Source: a virus
Virus record (IMG/VR): IMGVR_UViG_3300050821_006235
Span: 22,078 to 86,077 of that record
Strand: one strand, 5' to 3'
DNA: 64,000 nucleotides
Part shown: piece after piece, positions 16,238 through 23,897 of the stretch
Numbering within the stretch: position 1 is the first letter of the stretch
Layout: each line of letters starts with the position of its first letter
Translations under genes and position numbers: made by a program
The notes under the pieces: model-generated
What the model saw: the letters and a program-made list of their open reading frames with translations, nothing else
What the model was told of the DNA's origin: nothing
The model's database searches: none

Positions 16238-17080
16238 TTACCTTTTGGCGGCGGCGTCGATCAGTGCCGCCGACTCCTGTGGGGTGAGCGCATCCTGCCG
16301 GAGTCGCTCCATCGCCACATTACAACGGGCCACCTGCTGAGGCCGTTCGAGGTACGTGGCCCCGTGGAAGCCCTCGTGGTACCCAACGTCTGGGTCGGCC
16401 GGCTCGGCGAACCGCAGCACGATCAGCCCTCCTTCGAGACCGGCGTGGGTGCCGATCGCCTTCGGCAGGATCTGGATCGTGACGTTGGGGCGTCTGGCGT
16501 CAGCCGCGAGCCGGTACAACTGGTCGCGCATGACATCAGCGCCGCCGATCGGCCGCTCCAGGACCGCCTCGTCCAGGACGACCCTCACGCGCGGCGGATC
16601 CTGTGCTCGGGTCAGGAGCGTCTGGCGCAGCATCCGCACCTTGAGCCACCGTTCGACCTCGTCGACATGGTCGGGTGCTGCGGCGGTGAAGATCTCGCGG
16701 GCGTAGTCCTGGGTTTGGAGCAGGCCGGGGATTACCTGAGGTGCCCAGCCGTCGATCTCGGAAGCTGCGTCTTCGAGCGGGATGTACGGGCCGTCGATGA
16801 GGTCGACGTAGTCGGTCCACCAGTTGCGGCGTTCCGCCTCACTGGCGAGGGCGAGGAGTTCGGCGCTTGCCGGGCTGTTGACGCCGTACAGGCCGAGCAT
16901 CAGGGCGACGTCTTCGACGCTGGCCTTGTTGCGGCAGGACTCGATGTGGCCGACCTTGGCGGTACTCCAGCCGAAGCTCGCAGCGGTGGCGGCCATGGTC
17001 AGACCGGCCGCTTCTCGGTACTCCCGCAGGCTGCGGGCGAGGCGGCGGGCTCTCACGCTCGGAATGTACGCGGGTGGCAT
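16238..17080 (-). CDS. XRE-family regulator with DUF5753 domain (copy 2, WhiJ-like)
   Basis: 280 residues from the ATG at 17080; an in-frame GTG at 17128 would add 16 residues not typical of the family. HTH at about 10-60 (YREAAGLTMAATAASFGWST), DUF5753 at about 85-270 (IPLEDAASEIDGWAPQVIPG; LLQTQDYAREI). With DUF397 downstream and a divergent RsbW-like ATPase, the set matches WhiJ/AbaA-type clusters of Streptomyces. A short palindrome lies in the divergent promoter region. Confidence 0.85.
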   Translation of the reverse strand: MPPAYIPSVRARRLARSLREYREAAGLTMAATAASFGWSTAKVGHIESCRNKASVEDVALMLGLYGVNSPASAELLALASEAERRNWWTDYVDLIDGPYIPLEDAASEIDGWAPQVIPGLLQTQDYAREIFTAAAPDHVDEVERWLKVRMLRQTLLTRAQDPPRVRVVLDEAVLERPIGGADVMRDQLYRLAADARRPNVTIQILPKAIGTHAGLEGGLIVLRFAEPADPDVGYHEGFHGATYLERPQQVARCNVAMERLRQDALTPQESAALIDAAAKR

Positions 17081-17151
17081 GGGGTCATCTTCGCTGACTC
17101 GGGGTGGCGCACGGTGGCGCGTGGCCACATCGTGCCAAGATTCTTTGTTGA

Positions 17152-17172
17152 TTCTACTTGCCGACTGTAGAA
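17152..17172. promoter_or_regulatory. palindromic operator candidate between XRE copy 2 and ATPase
   Basis: TTCTAC (17152-17157) and GTAGAA (17167-17172) form a 6-bp inverted repeat. The GTAG arm pairs also with CTAC at 17174-17177. Its place between two divergent genes, in an AT-rich stretch, suits autoregulation by the XRE protein. Confidence 0.4.
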
Positions 17173-17236
17173 GCTACAGCGCAGGATGCGGATACAGCGT
17201 GACTCCGATACGTACCGTACGCCTCAGGTGGCCAGC

Positions 17237-17689
17237 ATGAGCCCGGTTCAGCACCAAGCGGCGGAACATCTCGCCGAACCCGTCGCATGGGCGGACGCCC
17301 ACCACAGGTGGACCTTCTCCCGCACCGGCAAACGCGGTGATGTCGCCCACCGGGTTCAGCAATCCCGGTACGCGTTCAAGGGCTTCGCCGAGAAGCTGTT
17401 CGGCAACAGTGACCGCACCAGCGAACTGGAGCTAGCCGCCGAGGAGCTGTTCGTCAACGCTGCCGAGCACGGCGACGGACCCACCGTGACGGTGTCGTTC
17501 ATCGTCTGCGGGAACACCCTCCGCCTTGAAGTGCACGACGGTGGTACGGCTCCGATCGGCAAGCCGGACGGCGACGAGTTGGCGGAGACCGGGCGCGGCC
17601 AGTTCCTCGTCGACGCGTTCACCGATAGATGCGGCATCGACCAGAACCGGCGCGGTACGACCGCATGGTTCGAGGTGGATCCGTCATGA
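17237..17689 (+). CDS. RsbW-like ATP-binding protein (HATPase_c_2)
   Basis: 150 residues from the ATG at 17237 (AGGTGG upstream); an ATG at 17186 is an alternative. The N-box ELAAEELFVNAAEHG, G1 box VHDGGTAP and TGRGQFLVDAF mark a GHKL ATP-binding fold of the anti-sigma/regulatory kinase type. Such proteins are partners of WhiJ-like regulators in Streptomyces. The gene is divergent from XRE copy 2 and overlaps the next gene by ATGA. Confidence 0.85.
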   Translation: MSPVQHQAAEHLAEPVAWADAHHRWTFSRTGKRGDVAHRVQQSRYAFKGFAEKLFGNSDRTSELELAAEELFVNAAEHGDGPTVTVSFIVCGNTLRLEVHDGGTAPIGKPDGDELAETGRGQFLVDAFTDRCGIDQNRRGTTAWFEVDPS

Positions 17690-17997
17690 GTTCCCGCAGG
17701 GCAGGCAGGCACGCGCGTGTAGGTCCACGTCTCCGCGCCGCCGCCGTCCTCCGGGTGGGGGGAGGTCGCGAGCCGGGTTCCGATGCCCGTCGGCTCGCGG
17801 CCGGGTTGGTGGTGGCGGCCCCATGGTGGCCTGTTCCGCCGCTGCCACCAACCACACAACGTCACCCGCGAGCACCCGGGCGGCGGACAGGGCAGGTCTC
17901 TCCGTCGCCCCCGTTGGGGAGACCTGCCCGCGCAGACGAGGGCGCGGCGGAACCGTCGACCCGCCGTGCCCTCCCGGACAACCAGGAGGTGGAGTGA
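17686..17997 (+). CDS. Arg/Pro-rich hypothetical protein
   Basis: 103 residues in an ATGA overlap with the ATPase gene. Low complexity (Arg, Pro, Gly), one hydrophobic patch (LAAGLVVAAPWWPVPPLPP). The overlaps on both sides favour translation, but the composition is poor for a folded protein. Confidence 0.4.
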   Translation: MSSRRAGRHARVGPRLRAAAVLRVGGGREPGSDARRLAAGLVVAAPWWPVPPLPPTTQRHPRAPGRRTGQVSPSPPLGRPARADEGAAEPSTRRALPDNQEVE

Positions 17998-18179
17998 TGC
18001 AACCGCCCGAACCTGAGGACGTCGTCCCCGAGGAAGAGCCGGACGGCGACATGCAGGCCGAGAAGCCCGCACCCCGCACCTACCCGCGTGGCGGCTACTG
18101 GGACCAGGTCGACGAAGCCGCTCGGAGACCGGCAACCCCGCCGGTCGAGCCAGAGGAGACAGCAGATGAACAGCCCTGA
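17997..18179 (+). CDS. acidic Pro-rich small protein
   Basis: 60 residues; ATG overlaps the upstream stop by one base and GGAGGTGGAG lies just upstream. Very acidic, Pro/Glu-rich, with a GGYWDQVDEAARRP centre. Likely disordered. The stop lies past the start of the following DUF397 gene. Confidence 0.5.
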   Translation: MQPPEPEDVVPEEEPDGDMQAEKPAPRTYPRGGYWDQVDEAARRPATPPVEPEETADEQP

Positions 18180-18372
18180 CCTGTCCGGCGCCGCCTGGCG
18201 CAAGAGCATCCGCAGCGCGTCCAACGAGGCGTGTGTGGGCGTCGCCCCGCTCACCGGCGCTGTGGGCGTCCGCGACCAGAAGGACCCGACCGGGCCCGCG
18301 CTCGTGTTCGGCGCCGACGCCTGGTCCCGGTTCGCCGGCGCGGCCCGGTCCGGCCGCTACGACCTGGCCTGA
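18166..18372 (+). CDS. DUF397 protein (copy 3)
   Basis: 68 residues after an AGGAGACAGC ribosome site. LSGAAWRKSIRSASNEACVG, VGVRDQKDPTGPALVFGADA and W-x-x-F match DUF397. Unlike copies 1 and 2 it has no XRE gene beside it. It belongs to the operon of the RsbW-like protein. Confidence 0.85.
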   Translation: MNSPDLSGAAWRKSIRSASNEACVGVAPLTGAVGVRDQKDPTGPALVFGADAWSRFAGAARSGRYDLA

Positions 18373-18454
18373 CCGCCCCATGAACGCGCGACGGCGCGGG
18401 AGCCATCCCGTACATCCCCGTGGGGTTGGAACACCTCCCGTGCCGCCGCGCCAC

Positions 18455-18475
18455 CCTTCGGGCCGGGCCCGAAGG
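18455..18475 (+). terminator. 10-bp perfect hairpin after DUF397 copy 3
   Basis: CCTTCGGGCC (18455-18464) and its complement (18466-18475) around one base. A larger imperfect repeat of GGCGCGGGAG type spans about 18390-18450 just upstream. Together they make the 157-base gap strongly structured, probably a terminator region. Confidence 0.5.
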
Positions 18476-18529
18476 TGCATCACCAAGCGCGGACCAGCCG
18501 CGCCGGAAGGCTTCTAGGAGGAAGCCGAG

Positions 18530-18967
18530 ATGACTACCCTGACCGAAAGGACGGCCCCGGCCGTCGCGAACCCGAGGGACCTGGTCTCCCCCGAGCTGTT
18601 CGGCAAGCTCGTCGACCGGGTCATGCGGGACGAGCAGGTCACGGAGGGCTACGCCGAGAGGGTGATCGACCAGACCCTCGTGTTCCTCATCGCGTGCGCC
18701 GGCAACGGGTCGGGGCTCAAGCTGTCCCCGTCCACTCCGGTGGACCCCGGCTGGCATGCGTTCGTCCTGCACACCGAGGACTACGCCGAATTCTGCCAGC
18801 GGGTCGCCGGGCGCTTCATCCACCACCGGCCCATCATGGACACCGACATCCGGTCCGGTGCGGCGCTGGAGCGCACCGTGATCGCAATGCACGCCACCGG
18901 GTACCCGGTGGATGCGGACCTGTGGTCCGGTGCGACGAGCTGCGGTTCCGGATGCGAGCCACGGTAG
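18530..18967 (+). CDS. conserved actinobacterial protein with WHxF-HTxxYxxFC motif
   Basis: 145 residues after AGGAGGAAGCCGAG. The signature VDPGWHAFVLHTEDYAEFCQ, then GRFIHHRP, matches proteins annotated as glycine-rich-domain-like in actinomycetes. The C-terminus ends ATSCGSGCEPR with a C-x3-C pair. The function is unknown. The kinase-like gene follows 25 bases later, and they probably form one unit. Confidence 0.65.
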   Translation: MTTLTERTAPAVANPRDLVSPELFGKLVDRVMRDEQVTEGYAERVIDQTLVFLIACAGNGSGLKLSPSTPVDPGWHAFVLHTEDYAEFCQRVAGRFIHHRPIMDTDIRSGAALERTVIAMHATGYPVDADLWSGATSCGSGCEPR

Positions 18968-18992
18968 TCGCGGAAGGCTGAGAAAGGCCCTG

Positions 18993-19808
18993 ATGGCGCG
19001 TTGCGACTGGAGCGACCTGCCCGCCGATGTGCGGGAGGCCGTTCAGGAACACACTGGTGTGGTGAGCAGGGCTGTACCGGCGAAGACCGGGGAGCACTCC
19101 GATATCGCCGCCGCCCTGCACACACCCTCGGGACGCGTGTTCGTCAAAGGGGCACGCACATGCACCGAGGGACCTGACCTGTGGTCGCTGCGCCGCGAGG
19201 CACTGATCAACCCGCACGTCACGCAGTACGCCCCCCGGCTTCTGTGGGAAGTAGAGGCCGGGGGGTGGCTCATGCTCGGCTTCGAGTACGTCGAGGCCCG
19301 TCACGCTGACTACACCCCAGGATCAGCAGACCTCCCTGTCCTGGCAAAGATCGTGGACGCGTTCCAGTCCATGCCGTGCCCCGACGTGGTGACGAGGCGG
19401 GTGGAAACCCACTGGGCCGACTTCACCGACGACGTGTCACCGATGGCCGGGACGTCGATGCTGCATATGGATCTCAATCCCGCCAACCTGCTATTCACCT
19501 CAGACGACCGGGTCTACGTCATCGATTGGGGTTTCGCCCGCCGCGGTGCGGCCTGGGTGGAACTCGCGACCCTGATCCAGTGGTTGACCATCAACGGGCA
19601 CAGCCCCCAGCAGGCGGAGGAGTGGGTCGGTCAGTTCCCCGCTTGGCGTGCTGTGGTCCCGGCGGTGCTGGATCTCTTCGCCGACGCAAACGCCGCAAGG
19701 TGGCGGAGCCTGACCGCCGACGACCCCCCATCTTGGGCGGTGACCCTCGCGGAGCACACCCAGAGTTGGGCGGAATACCGGCAGCCGCGGCGCACAGGTC
19801 CGCCATGA
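18993..19808 (+). CDS. aminoglycoside-phosphotransferase-like kinase
   Basis: 271 residues from ATG after GAAAGG. The catalytic loop HMDLNPANLLF (about 157-167) and the metal site VIDWGFA (about 175-181) identify the APH/choline-kinase fold. A Lys in RVFVKGA is the likely ATP-binding residue. The family phosphorylates small molecules including antibiotics; the substrate here is unknown and linkage to the preceding gene gives no direct hint. Confidence 0.8.
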   Translation: MARCDWSDLPADVREAVQEHTGVVSRAVPAKTGEHSDIAAALHTPSGRVFVKGARTCTEGPDLWSLRREALINPHVTQYAPRLLWEVEAGGWLMLGFEYVEARHADYTPGSADLPVLAKIVDAFQSMPCPDVVTRRVETHWADFTDDVSPMAGTSMLHMDLNPANLLFTSDDRVYVIDWGFARRGAAWVELATLIQWLTINGHSPQQAEEWVGQFPAWRAVVPAVLDLFADANAARWRSLTADDPPSWAVTLAEHTQSWAEYRQPRRTGPP

Positions 19809-19867
19809 CCGCGAGGTGCGCGGCTTCGTAGTCGCCGGCTGACCCCCTGATCGGAAGGACCCCCCAC

Positions 19868-20344
19868 ATGAGCAACACAACGGCTGCGGCCCGCATGGCG
19901 GGCGTGGTCGCGGCGGCCATCCTGCTGCTGACCGGCGCCCAGAAGTGCGACACGACCACCAGCGGCGGAAGCGGTGGCGGCGGCAACGCTGGAACGTCGG
20001 GTGACTGCACGTTCCAGGAGGTACGCCCGCCGTCAACGTTCCCGGCGCCCGACGGATCCACCCTGTGGATCACCTCGGCGGTGATCGTGGCATGCGACCC
20101 GCCGCCGACCTCGCACCGGCTGGTGATGCAACTCCAGAAGTACTCGGGTGGCGCATGGGTCACGATCTGGATTGAACACCCGGACACGACCATCCCGGGT
20201 CCGGGCGGATACCGGTCTGTGATCGTCTACAACGCCTGCGACCCGGGACGGTGGCGGCTGAAGGTGCGGATCACCGGCAGCACCAAAGCCGGCACCCCGT
20301 ACCAGGTGAACCAAGTAACCACCACGTCACGGATTACGTGCTGA
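19868..20344 (+). CDS. secreted protein
   Basis: 158 residues after GGAAGGACC. N-terminal signal peptide (AAARMAGVVAAAILLLTGAQ) then KC, which resembles but does not match a lipobox. A Gly/Ser spacer precedes a beta-rich domain with Cys at about 48, 78, 125 and the C-terminus, likely disulfide-bonded. Extracytoplasmic; family not recognised. Confidence 0.65.
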   Translation: MSNTTAAARMAGVVAAAILLLTGAQKCDTTTSGGSGGGGNAGTSGDCTFQEVRPPSTFPAPDGSTLWITSAVIVACDPPPTSHRLVMQLQKYSGGAWVTIWIEHPDTTIPGPGGYRSVIVYNACDPGRWRLKVRITGSTKAGTPYQVNQVTTTSRITC

Positions 20345-20353
20345 GATGGTGTC

Positions 20354-20659
20354 ATGACAGAGCGAGATGAGCCGGGCCTGCTCACGGCGGGACTCCGGTA
20401 CGGCGGCCCGTCGCGTCGCCGCTGGTGGCGCAGGCTACGCCGCCGCCGTCGAACGGAACCCCAGGCGTCCTGGATCCTCCAGCACTTCGACACCTCGGGC
20501 TGGACGCTGAGGCTCCGCAGCTCAACACCGGGAGATCTTGAGTTGCCCCTCGCGTTCACCAACCCGCTCCTGGCAGCCGATGACGCCACGGCGGCATACG
20601 AGTGGGCGCTGGCCGCGCTGCCCGCAAACGTCACGCACACCGTCGCTGTGGCCTCCTGA
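20354..20659 (+). CDS. basic hypothetical protein
   Basis: 101 residues. An Arg/Trp-rich stretch (RRRWWRRLRRRRR, about 21-34) precedes a small alpha/beta domain ending NVTHTVAVAS. Stop overlaps the next ATG (TGATG). Confidence 0.5.
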   Translation: MTERDEPGLLTAGLRYGGPSRRRWWRRLRRRRRTEPQASWILQHFDTSGWTLRLRSSTPGDLELPLAFTNPLLAADDATAAYEWALAALPANVTHTVAVAS

Positions 20660-20868
20660 TGGCCCCGCCGCTGTGCACCAAGGAGGAGGCGTTCGAGAAC
20701 GCCGCGCGGGTCATGTCGGCCGCGTGGGCCGAGCTCGCCCGCAAGACCCCCGAACAGGCCGCAGAGGACGCCTACCGGCCCGGCGGGCCCTCGAAAGAGG
20801 AGATCGCGAACCGTATCCGCACGTGGCGCGCAGAGGCCCGTGCCCAGCGCGGTGCGACCGGAGACTGA
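20659..20868 (+). CDS. small helical hypothetical protein
   Basis: 69 residues, all helix-forming (CTKEEAFENAARVMSAAWAE; SKEEIANRIRTWRAEA). Coupled to the preceding gene by TGATG. No family recognised. Confidence 0.55.
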   Translation: MAPPLCTKEEAFENAARVMSAAWAELARKTPEQAAEDAYRPGGPSKEEIANRIRTWRAEARAQRGATGD

Positions 20869-20926
20869 TCCGCGAACAGGCCCTCTGCGGTGCATCCCTT
20901 TGCCGGCCACCAGGTAGACCGGCCTT

Positions 20927-21130
20927 GTGGGTGCACGCTGGACGGTGCAGGGCAAGCCGGGCTGGGAGATCGAGGCGATCCGGCTGGACGGCCGCGACAC
21001 CATCCGGGTCCGGCATCACGGCGTGCTGGTCGCCTACTGCTCTTCCGGCGTGGAGCTGGAGCGGGTGCTCGGCCGGCACGGCATCACCCTCGCGGACCTG
21101 GTCGAGGTGCCCGAGCCGGACCGCGGCTAG
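20927..21130 (+). CDS. small hypothetical protein
   Basis: 67 residues from GTG. Beta-rich start (WTVQGKPGWEIEAIRLDG; TIRVRHHGVLVAYC) and a short helix (VELERVLGRHGITLADLVEV). Ends convergent with the next minus-strand gene (4-base overlap). Confidence 0.5.
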   Translation: MGARWTVQGKPGWEIEAIRLDGRDTIRVRHHGVLVAYCSSGVELERVLGRHGITLADLVEVPEPDRG

Positions 21131-21528
21131 AGCTGGCTTGTGGACGGCGGCTCTACCGGCCCCGCCCGGTCGATCCCGATCGCGGTCCACTCCGCGACGG
21201 TGGCGGGGTCGAGGTCGTCGCCCGCGGCCTCCGCGCACAGCCTGGCCATGACCTCGTACCGGCTCCGCTCGTGCTCGCCGCGGGTTCCGAGCGCGAGCCC
21301 TGCCAGCAGGCCCGTTTGCTGGGACAGCAGGTCGGCGCGGAGCATCGTCCCGTCCGGGCTGGCCGCTTCCCGGATGGCCTCGATCGCGGTTGCTCGCTCC
21401 GTGCCGACAGGGTCGCCTTGGACCGGCTTGCCGTCTGGGCCGGGGACGACTGCGTAGCGGGAGGCGGTTCCGTGGATCCAGGCCAGCATGATCCCGTCGT
21501 GGGCGGGTGGGGTGCGTCGTACGGCCAT
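21127..21528 (-). CDS. hypothetical protein on opposite strand
   Basis: 133 residues. The N-terminus has a beta pattern (IMLAWIHGTASRYAVVPGPD), then helices (GTERATAIEAIREAASPDG; RYEVMARLCAEAAGDD). It is the only minus gene between 17.1 and 23.8 kb and so is its own unit. No family recognised. Confidence 0.5.
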   Translation of the reverse strand: MAVRRTPPAHDGIMLAWIHGTASRYAVVPGPDGKPVQGDPVGTERATAIEAIREAASPDGTMLRADLLSQQTGLLAGLALGTRGEHERSRYEVMARLCAEAAGDDLDPATVAEWTAIGIDRAGPVEPPSTSQL

Positions 21529-21616
21529 GGTCTCAGGCTAGAACAGGTGTACGAACTGGGCGAGATGGGCGTTAGCGATCTATGCCCATTTCGTTCTCAC
21601 CCTTCCGCAGGAACCT

Positions 21617-21634
21617 TAAGGTCTGTAAGGTCTG
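21617..21634 (+). repeat. tandem 9-base repeat before gene 21639
   Basis: TAAGGTCTG occurs twice in direct tandem, ending 4 bases before the ATG. It contains the likely ribosome site (AAGG). It could affect translation start or bind a regulator. Confidence 0.4.
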
Positions 21635-21638
21635 ACTC

Positions 21639-22043
21639 ATGAGCACACAACAGGTCGCCAACCCCCTTGGTCTCGAAGTCGTCTACGTGAGCGGCGTCGA
21701 AGCCCCCCACGACGCCCGCGAGGCCGACAAGCTCGCCGAGATCACCGCGAGCATGGAGGCTGGCGGCTGGGTCGGTGCCCCGATCGTCGCCTCCCGCGCG
21801 ATGTACGAGCGCGGCCAGGACCGCGCGTACACCGGCTCCCACCGCATCCAGGCGTGGCGGGACGCTGTCGGCGGCGAACTGCCCTGCGTCTTCATCGAGG
21901 ACATCGCCGAGACGGCCGGGCTTGACTGGGACGAGCTGATGGACGACCACCGAGGCGACGACTGGGACGCAGCCACCGCGGTCGCCTACGCCGTTCCCGC
22001 CGCTGTGCGCGAGGCGTACGGCATGGACATCGGTGGCGCGTGA
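21639..22043 (+). CDS. ParB-nuclease-like domain protein
   Basis: 134 residues. An internal segment with VGAPIVASRAMYERG and AYTGSHRIQAWRDAV resembles the G-x-H-R-x-x-A core of ParB/sulfiredoxin-type domains, preceded by a helix (ADKLAEITASMEAG). It may bind or cut DNA or nucleotides, but similarity is limited to this core. Coupled by TGATG to the next gene. Confidence 0.5.
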   Translation: MSTQQVANPLGLEVVYVSGVEAPHDAREADKLAEITASMEAGGWVGAPIVASRAMYERGQDRAYTGSHRIQAWRDAVGGELPCVFIEDIAETAGLDWDELMDDHRGDDWDAATAVAYAVPAAVREAYGMDIGGA

Positions 22044-22447
22044 TGGCCGAACACATCGGTATCGAAGAGGCCCGCAAGAACCTCGGCCCCCTCGTCAGCC
22101 GGGTCCAGTACTCCGGAGCCGAGATCATCCTGACCCGCAACAGCAAGCCCGCCGCCATGCTCGTCCCGATCCCCCAGGAGCCCGCCATGACCGACGCCCG
22201 ACGCTGGAAAGTCACCATCGAGTCGACTGGTTCCGAGCCCGTGTTCAGCAAGACGGTCAAAACCCTTCAGCACCCCGAGGAAGTGGGGCGCGGGCTGCTG
22301 CTCTGGTGGGTGAAGCAGAACGGCCCCAAGGATGGGCAAGGGCAGCCATACGCCGCTCAGGTTGACCCGCTCGGAAGCGGTGACGGCCGCTACGTGACCC
22401 TGTCCGACATCAAGGACGAGCTGAAGAGCCTCGGCCTGGAGCCCTGA
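22043..22447 (+). CDS. Phd/YefM-like antitoxin domain fused to a second domain
   Basis: 134 residues. Residues 1-48 (GIEEARKNLGPLVSRVQYSG, ILTRNSKPAAMLVPI) match Phd/YefM antitoxins. At 22176-22192 the sequence repeats, nearly exactly, the ribosome site and start of the two following genes, so ATG 22187 (residue 49) may also start an 86-residue protein alone. No toxin gene adjoins it. It looks like a Phd gene that read through into the next gene. Confidence 0.6.
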   Translation: MAEHIGIEEARKNLGPLVSRVQYSGAEIILTRNSKPAAMLVPIPQEPAMTDARRWKVTIESTGSEPVFSKTVKTLQHPEEVGRGLLLWWVKQNGPKDGQGQPYAAQVDPLGSGDGRYVTLSDIKDELKSLGLEP

Positions 22448-22490
22448 CCCGCCCGCGACGAAACGCCCCCCCTGCGGTCCTCACCTACAC

Positions 22491-22509
22491 CCAAGGAGCC
22501 AGCCATGAC
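22491..22509 (+). repeat. repeated translation-initiation leader (three copies)
   Basis: CCAAGGAGCCAGCCATGACG here recurs as CCAAGGAGCCCGCCATGACG at 22898-22917, and as CCAGGAGCCCGCCATGACC at 22174-22192 inside the Phd fusion. The first two copies are also preceded by CGACGAAACGCCCCC (22456 and 22869). This points to duplication of whole gene leaders. Confidence 0.6.
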
Positions 22510-22861
22510 GAAGACCCGGACCAGCCCCCGCGAGACCGCCCGCCGCGCGATGCTGGACGCCACGGAGCCGCTGGGCGAGAACCCTGCGCGGCAGGCCGAC
22601 GCAACCACCGCCGCCGTCGGCGTCCTGCTCGGCATCGGAATCCAGAAGCGCGCCGACGGGCTCGGCCGGGACTCCGCCAGCGGGATCGTCGGGATCGTCG
22701 CCGGGGCGATCGAAGAGGCCATCGACGCGCACTCGCCGGACTTGGATGAGCGGTTGCGCCTGTCGGAGCAGGTGTGGGGCGCGCTGATCGTCCACGCCGA
22801 GCACACCTCCGGCGAGCACGGCGGGTGTACGGGTCCGTGCAGGCCGAGCGAGCACATCTGA
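22505..22861 (+). CDS. hypothetical protein
   Basis: 118 residues after AAGGAGCC. Helical, Ala-rich (ADATTAAVGVLLGIGIQKRA) with a Cys/His-containing end (HAEHTSGEHGGCTGPCRPSE). No family recognised. Confidence 0.55.
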   Translation: MTKTRTSPRETARRAMLDATEPLGENPARQADATTAAVGVLLGIGIQKRADGLGRDSASGIVGIVAGAIEEAIDAHSPDLDERLRLSEQVWGALIVHAEHTSGEHGGCTGPCRPSEHI

Positions 22862-22911
22862 CCCCGCACGACGAAACGCCCCCTCGATCCTCTACACCCA
22901 AGGAGCCCGCC

Positions 22912-23301
22912 ATGACGCTCTCTGATCGCGACATGCAGACCCTCGCCGACCTTTCCCGGAATGGGACCCGAACCGGGTCGAGCGCCGACTACGCCACACT
23001 CGTGGAAGCGGGCTACGCCAAGCCCCTGCCGCTCGGCAAGTACGAGATCACCAAGGCGGGCGCCGCTGCCGCGAGGGCGGCGGCCACACCCTCCTCTGCC
23101 TGGATCTTGGATGCGGACTGCTCCGAGGGGCTGCTGATGGACCTGGCCCGGCAGGCATCCGGTCGGGTTATCGACGCCAGCGGCGGTGAGGGCTATCAGT
23201 CCGGCGTCTGCGCACCCGGCGTGACCGCCCCCGACTGGATGGCGCAGGTCGCGACCATGCTGAAGGACCGCGAGATCGCGCACGATCTCCATCGGCGCTG
23301 A
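22912..23301 (+). CDS. hypothetical protein with winged-helix-like start
   Basis: 129 residues after AAGGAGCC. The first 60 residues (MQTLADLSRNG; EAGYAKPLPLGKYEITKAGA) look like a small winged helix. The rest contains EGLLMDLARQASGRVIDASG and APDWMAQVATMLKD. It is the last plus-strand gene before the convergent terminators. Confidence 0.55.
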   Translation: MTLSDRDMQTLADLSRNGTRTGSSADYATLVEAGYAKPLPLGKYEITKAGAAAARAAATPSSAWILDADCSEGLLMDLARQASGRVIDASGGEGYQSGVCAPGVTAPDWMAQVATMLKDREIAHDLHRR

Positions 23302-23317
23302 CCCCGGACACAACGAG

Positions 23318-23372
23318 AACGGCCCCGCATCCTCCCGATCCCGTAGGACCGGTAAGGATGCGGGGCCGTTTC
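23318..23372 (+). terminator. perfect 15-bp terminator hairpin
   Basis: AACGGCCCCGCATCC (23318-23332) is fully complementary to 23356-23370, followed by TTTCG. It lies 16 bases after the last plus-strand gene. Confidence 0.75.
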
Positions 23373-23466
23373 GAATGGGCCGGCCGATGGCCTGACGCCC
23401 TGGTGGATCAAGTCTGTGTGCGGGAAGGCTACCGGCAGGGCGAACCGCAGCGGAAGCCCCGCAATA

Positions 23467-23510
23467 CGAAACGCCCCACTCCCATCGTTGAGTGGGGAGT
23501 GGGGCGTTCG
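23467..23510 (+). terminator. second terminator hairpin
   Basis: ACGCCCCACTCCC (23471-23483) pairs perfectly with 23495-23507. CGAA outside the left arm and TTCG outside the right extend it with one bulge. A back-up terminator for the plus block. Confidence 0.65.
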
Positions 23511-23757
23511 GTGCTTCCGCCCGCTTACGTCCGCGCGAAGGAAGCAGCCACGCGGTCAGCAGGATCGGGCGCCCAGACGACGCTATTTCCCTAATGGCCT
23601 GTCCGGCGTCAACCACGGTACGTCGGCCCGTAGATACAGCGCTGGTCAGGAGGTTCGGTACGCCCCGGCAAAGCCTGGGAAGTTCCCCGGGGTGCGAGCT
23701 TTCACTTGTCGATCCGCTGCCGACGATAGCGGATCAGGCCGACAGAACGCAGCGAAA

Positions 23758-23798
23758 CGCCCCGCTCCCCAGCCCGCGAGGGCCGAGAGAACGGGGCG
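23758..23798 (-). terminator. minus-strand terminator of the phage block
   Basis: CGCCCCG (23758-23764) pairs with CGGGGCG (23792-23798), with GCCCGCGAGGGC able to form an inner hairpin. Read on the minus strand, TTTCG follows. It begins 4 bases after the 23802 stop. Confidence 0.55.
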
Positions 23799-23801
23799 GA
23801 T

Positions 23802-23897
23802 CTACCCTTGGCGGGACGCATCGACGATACGCCGGCACCGGGCGAGGCGGTAGAGGTCACGGGTCCGGCGTTCCGGCCCCGGAACGGATGAGGTCAC
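23802..23897 (-). CDS. possible 31-residue protein
   Basis: GTG start without a clear ribosome site. The end RTRDLYRLARCRRIVDASRQ reads like a real helical protein, and a terminator follows its stop at once. It could be a leader or the remnant of a longer gene. Confidence 0.3.
   Translation of the reverse strand: MTSSVPGPERRTRDLYRLARCRRIVDASRQG

Larger units (their letters stand above)
23302..23757. other. convergent intergenic region
   Basis: No supported gene. Contains two plus-strand terminators (23318-23372, 23467-23510), an 8-bp inverted repeat (GATCCGCT at 23711-23718 with its complement 23728-23735) and, at its right edge, the minus-strand terminator. It separates the plus block from the phage block. 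No attachment-site or tRNA sequence was seen. Confidence 0.5.

Noticed and set aside
22043-22447. Toxin-antitoxin module
   Set aside because: The N-terminus is Phd/YefM-like, but neither neighbour resembles a toxin, and the chain is fused to a second domain.
23302-23801. Plus-strand genes and an attachment site in the convergent gap
   Set aside because: Candidate frames are low-complexity, lack ribosome sites and run over strong terminator hairpins. No tRNA-like or long direct repeat was seen.
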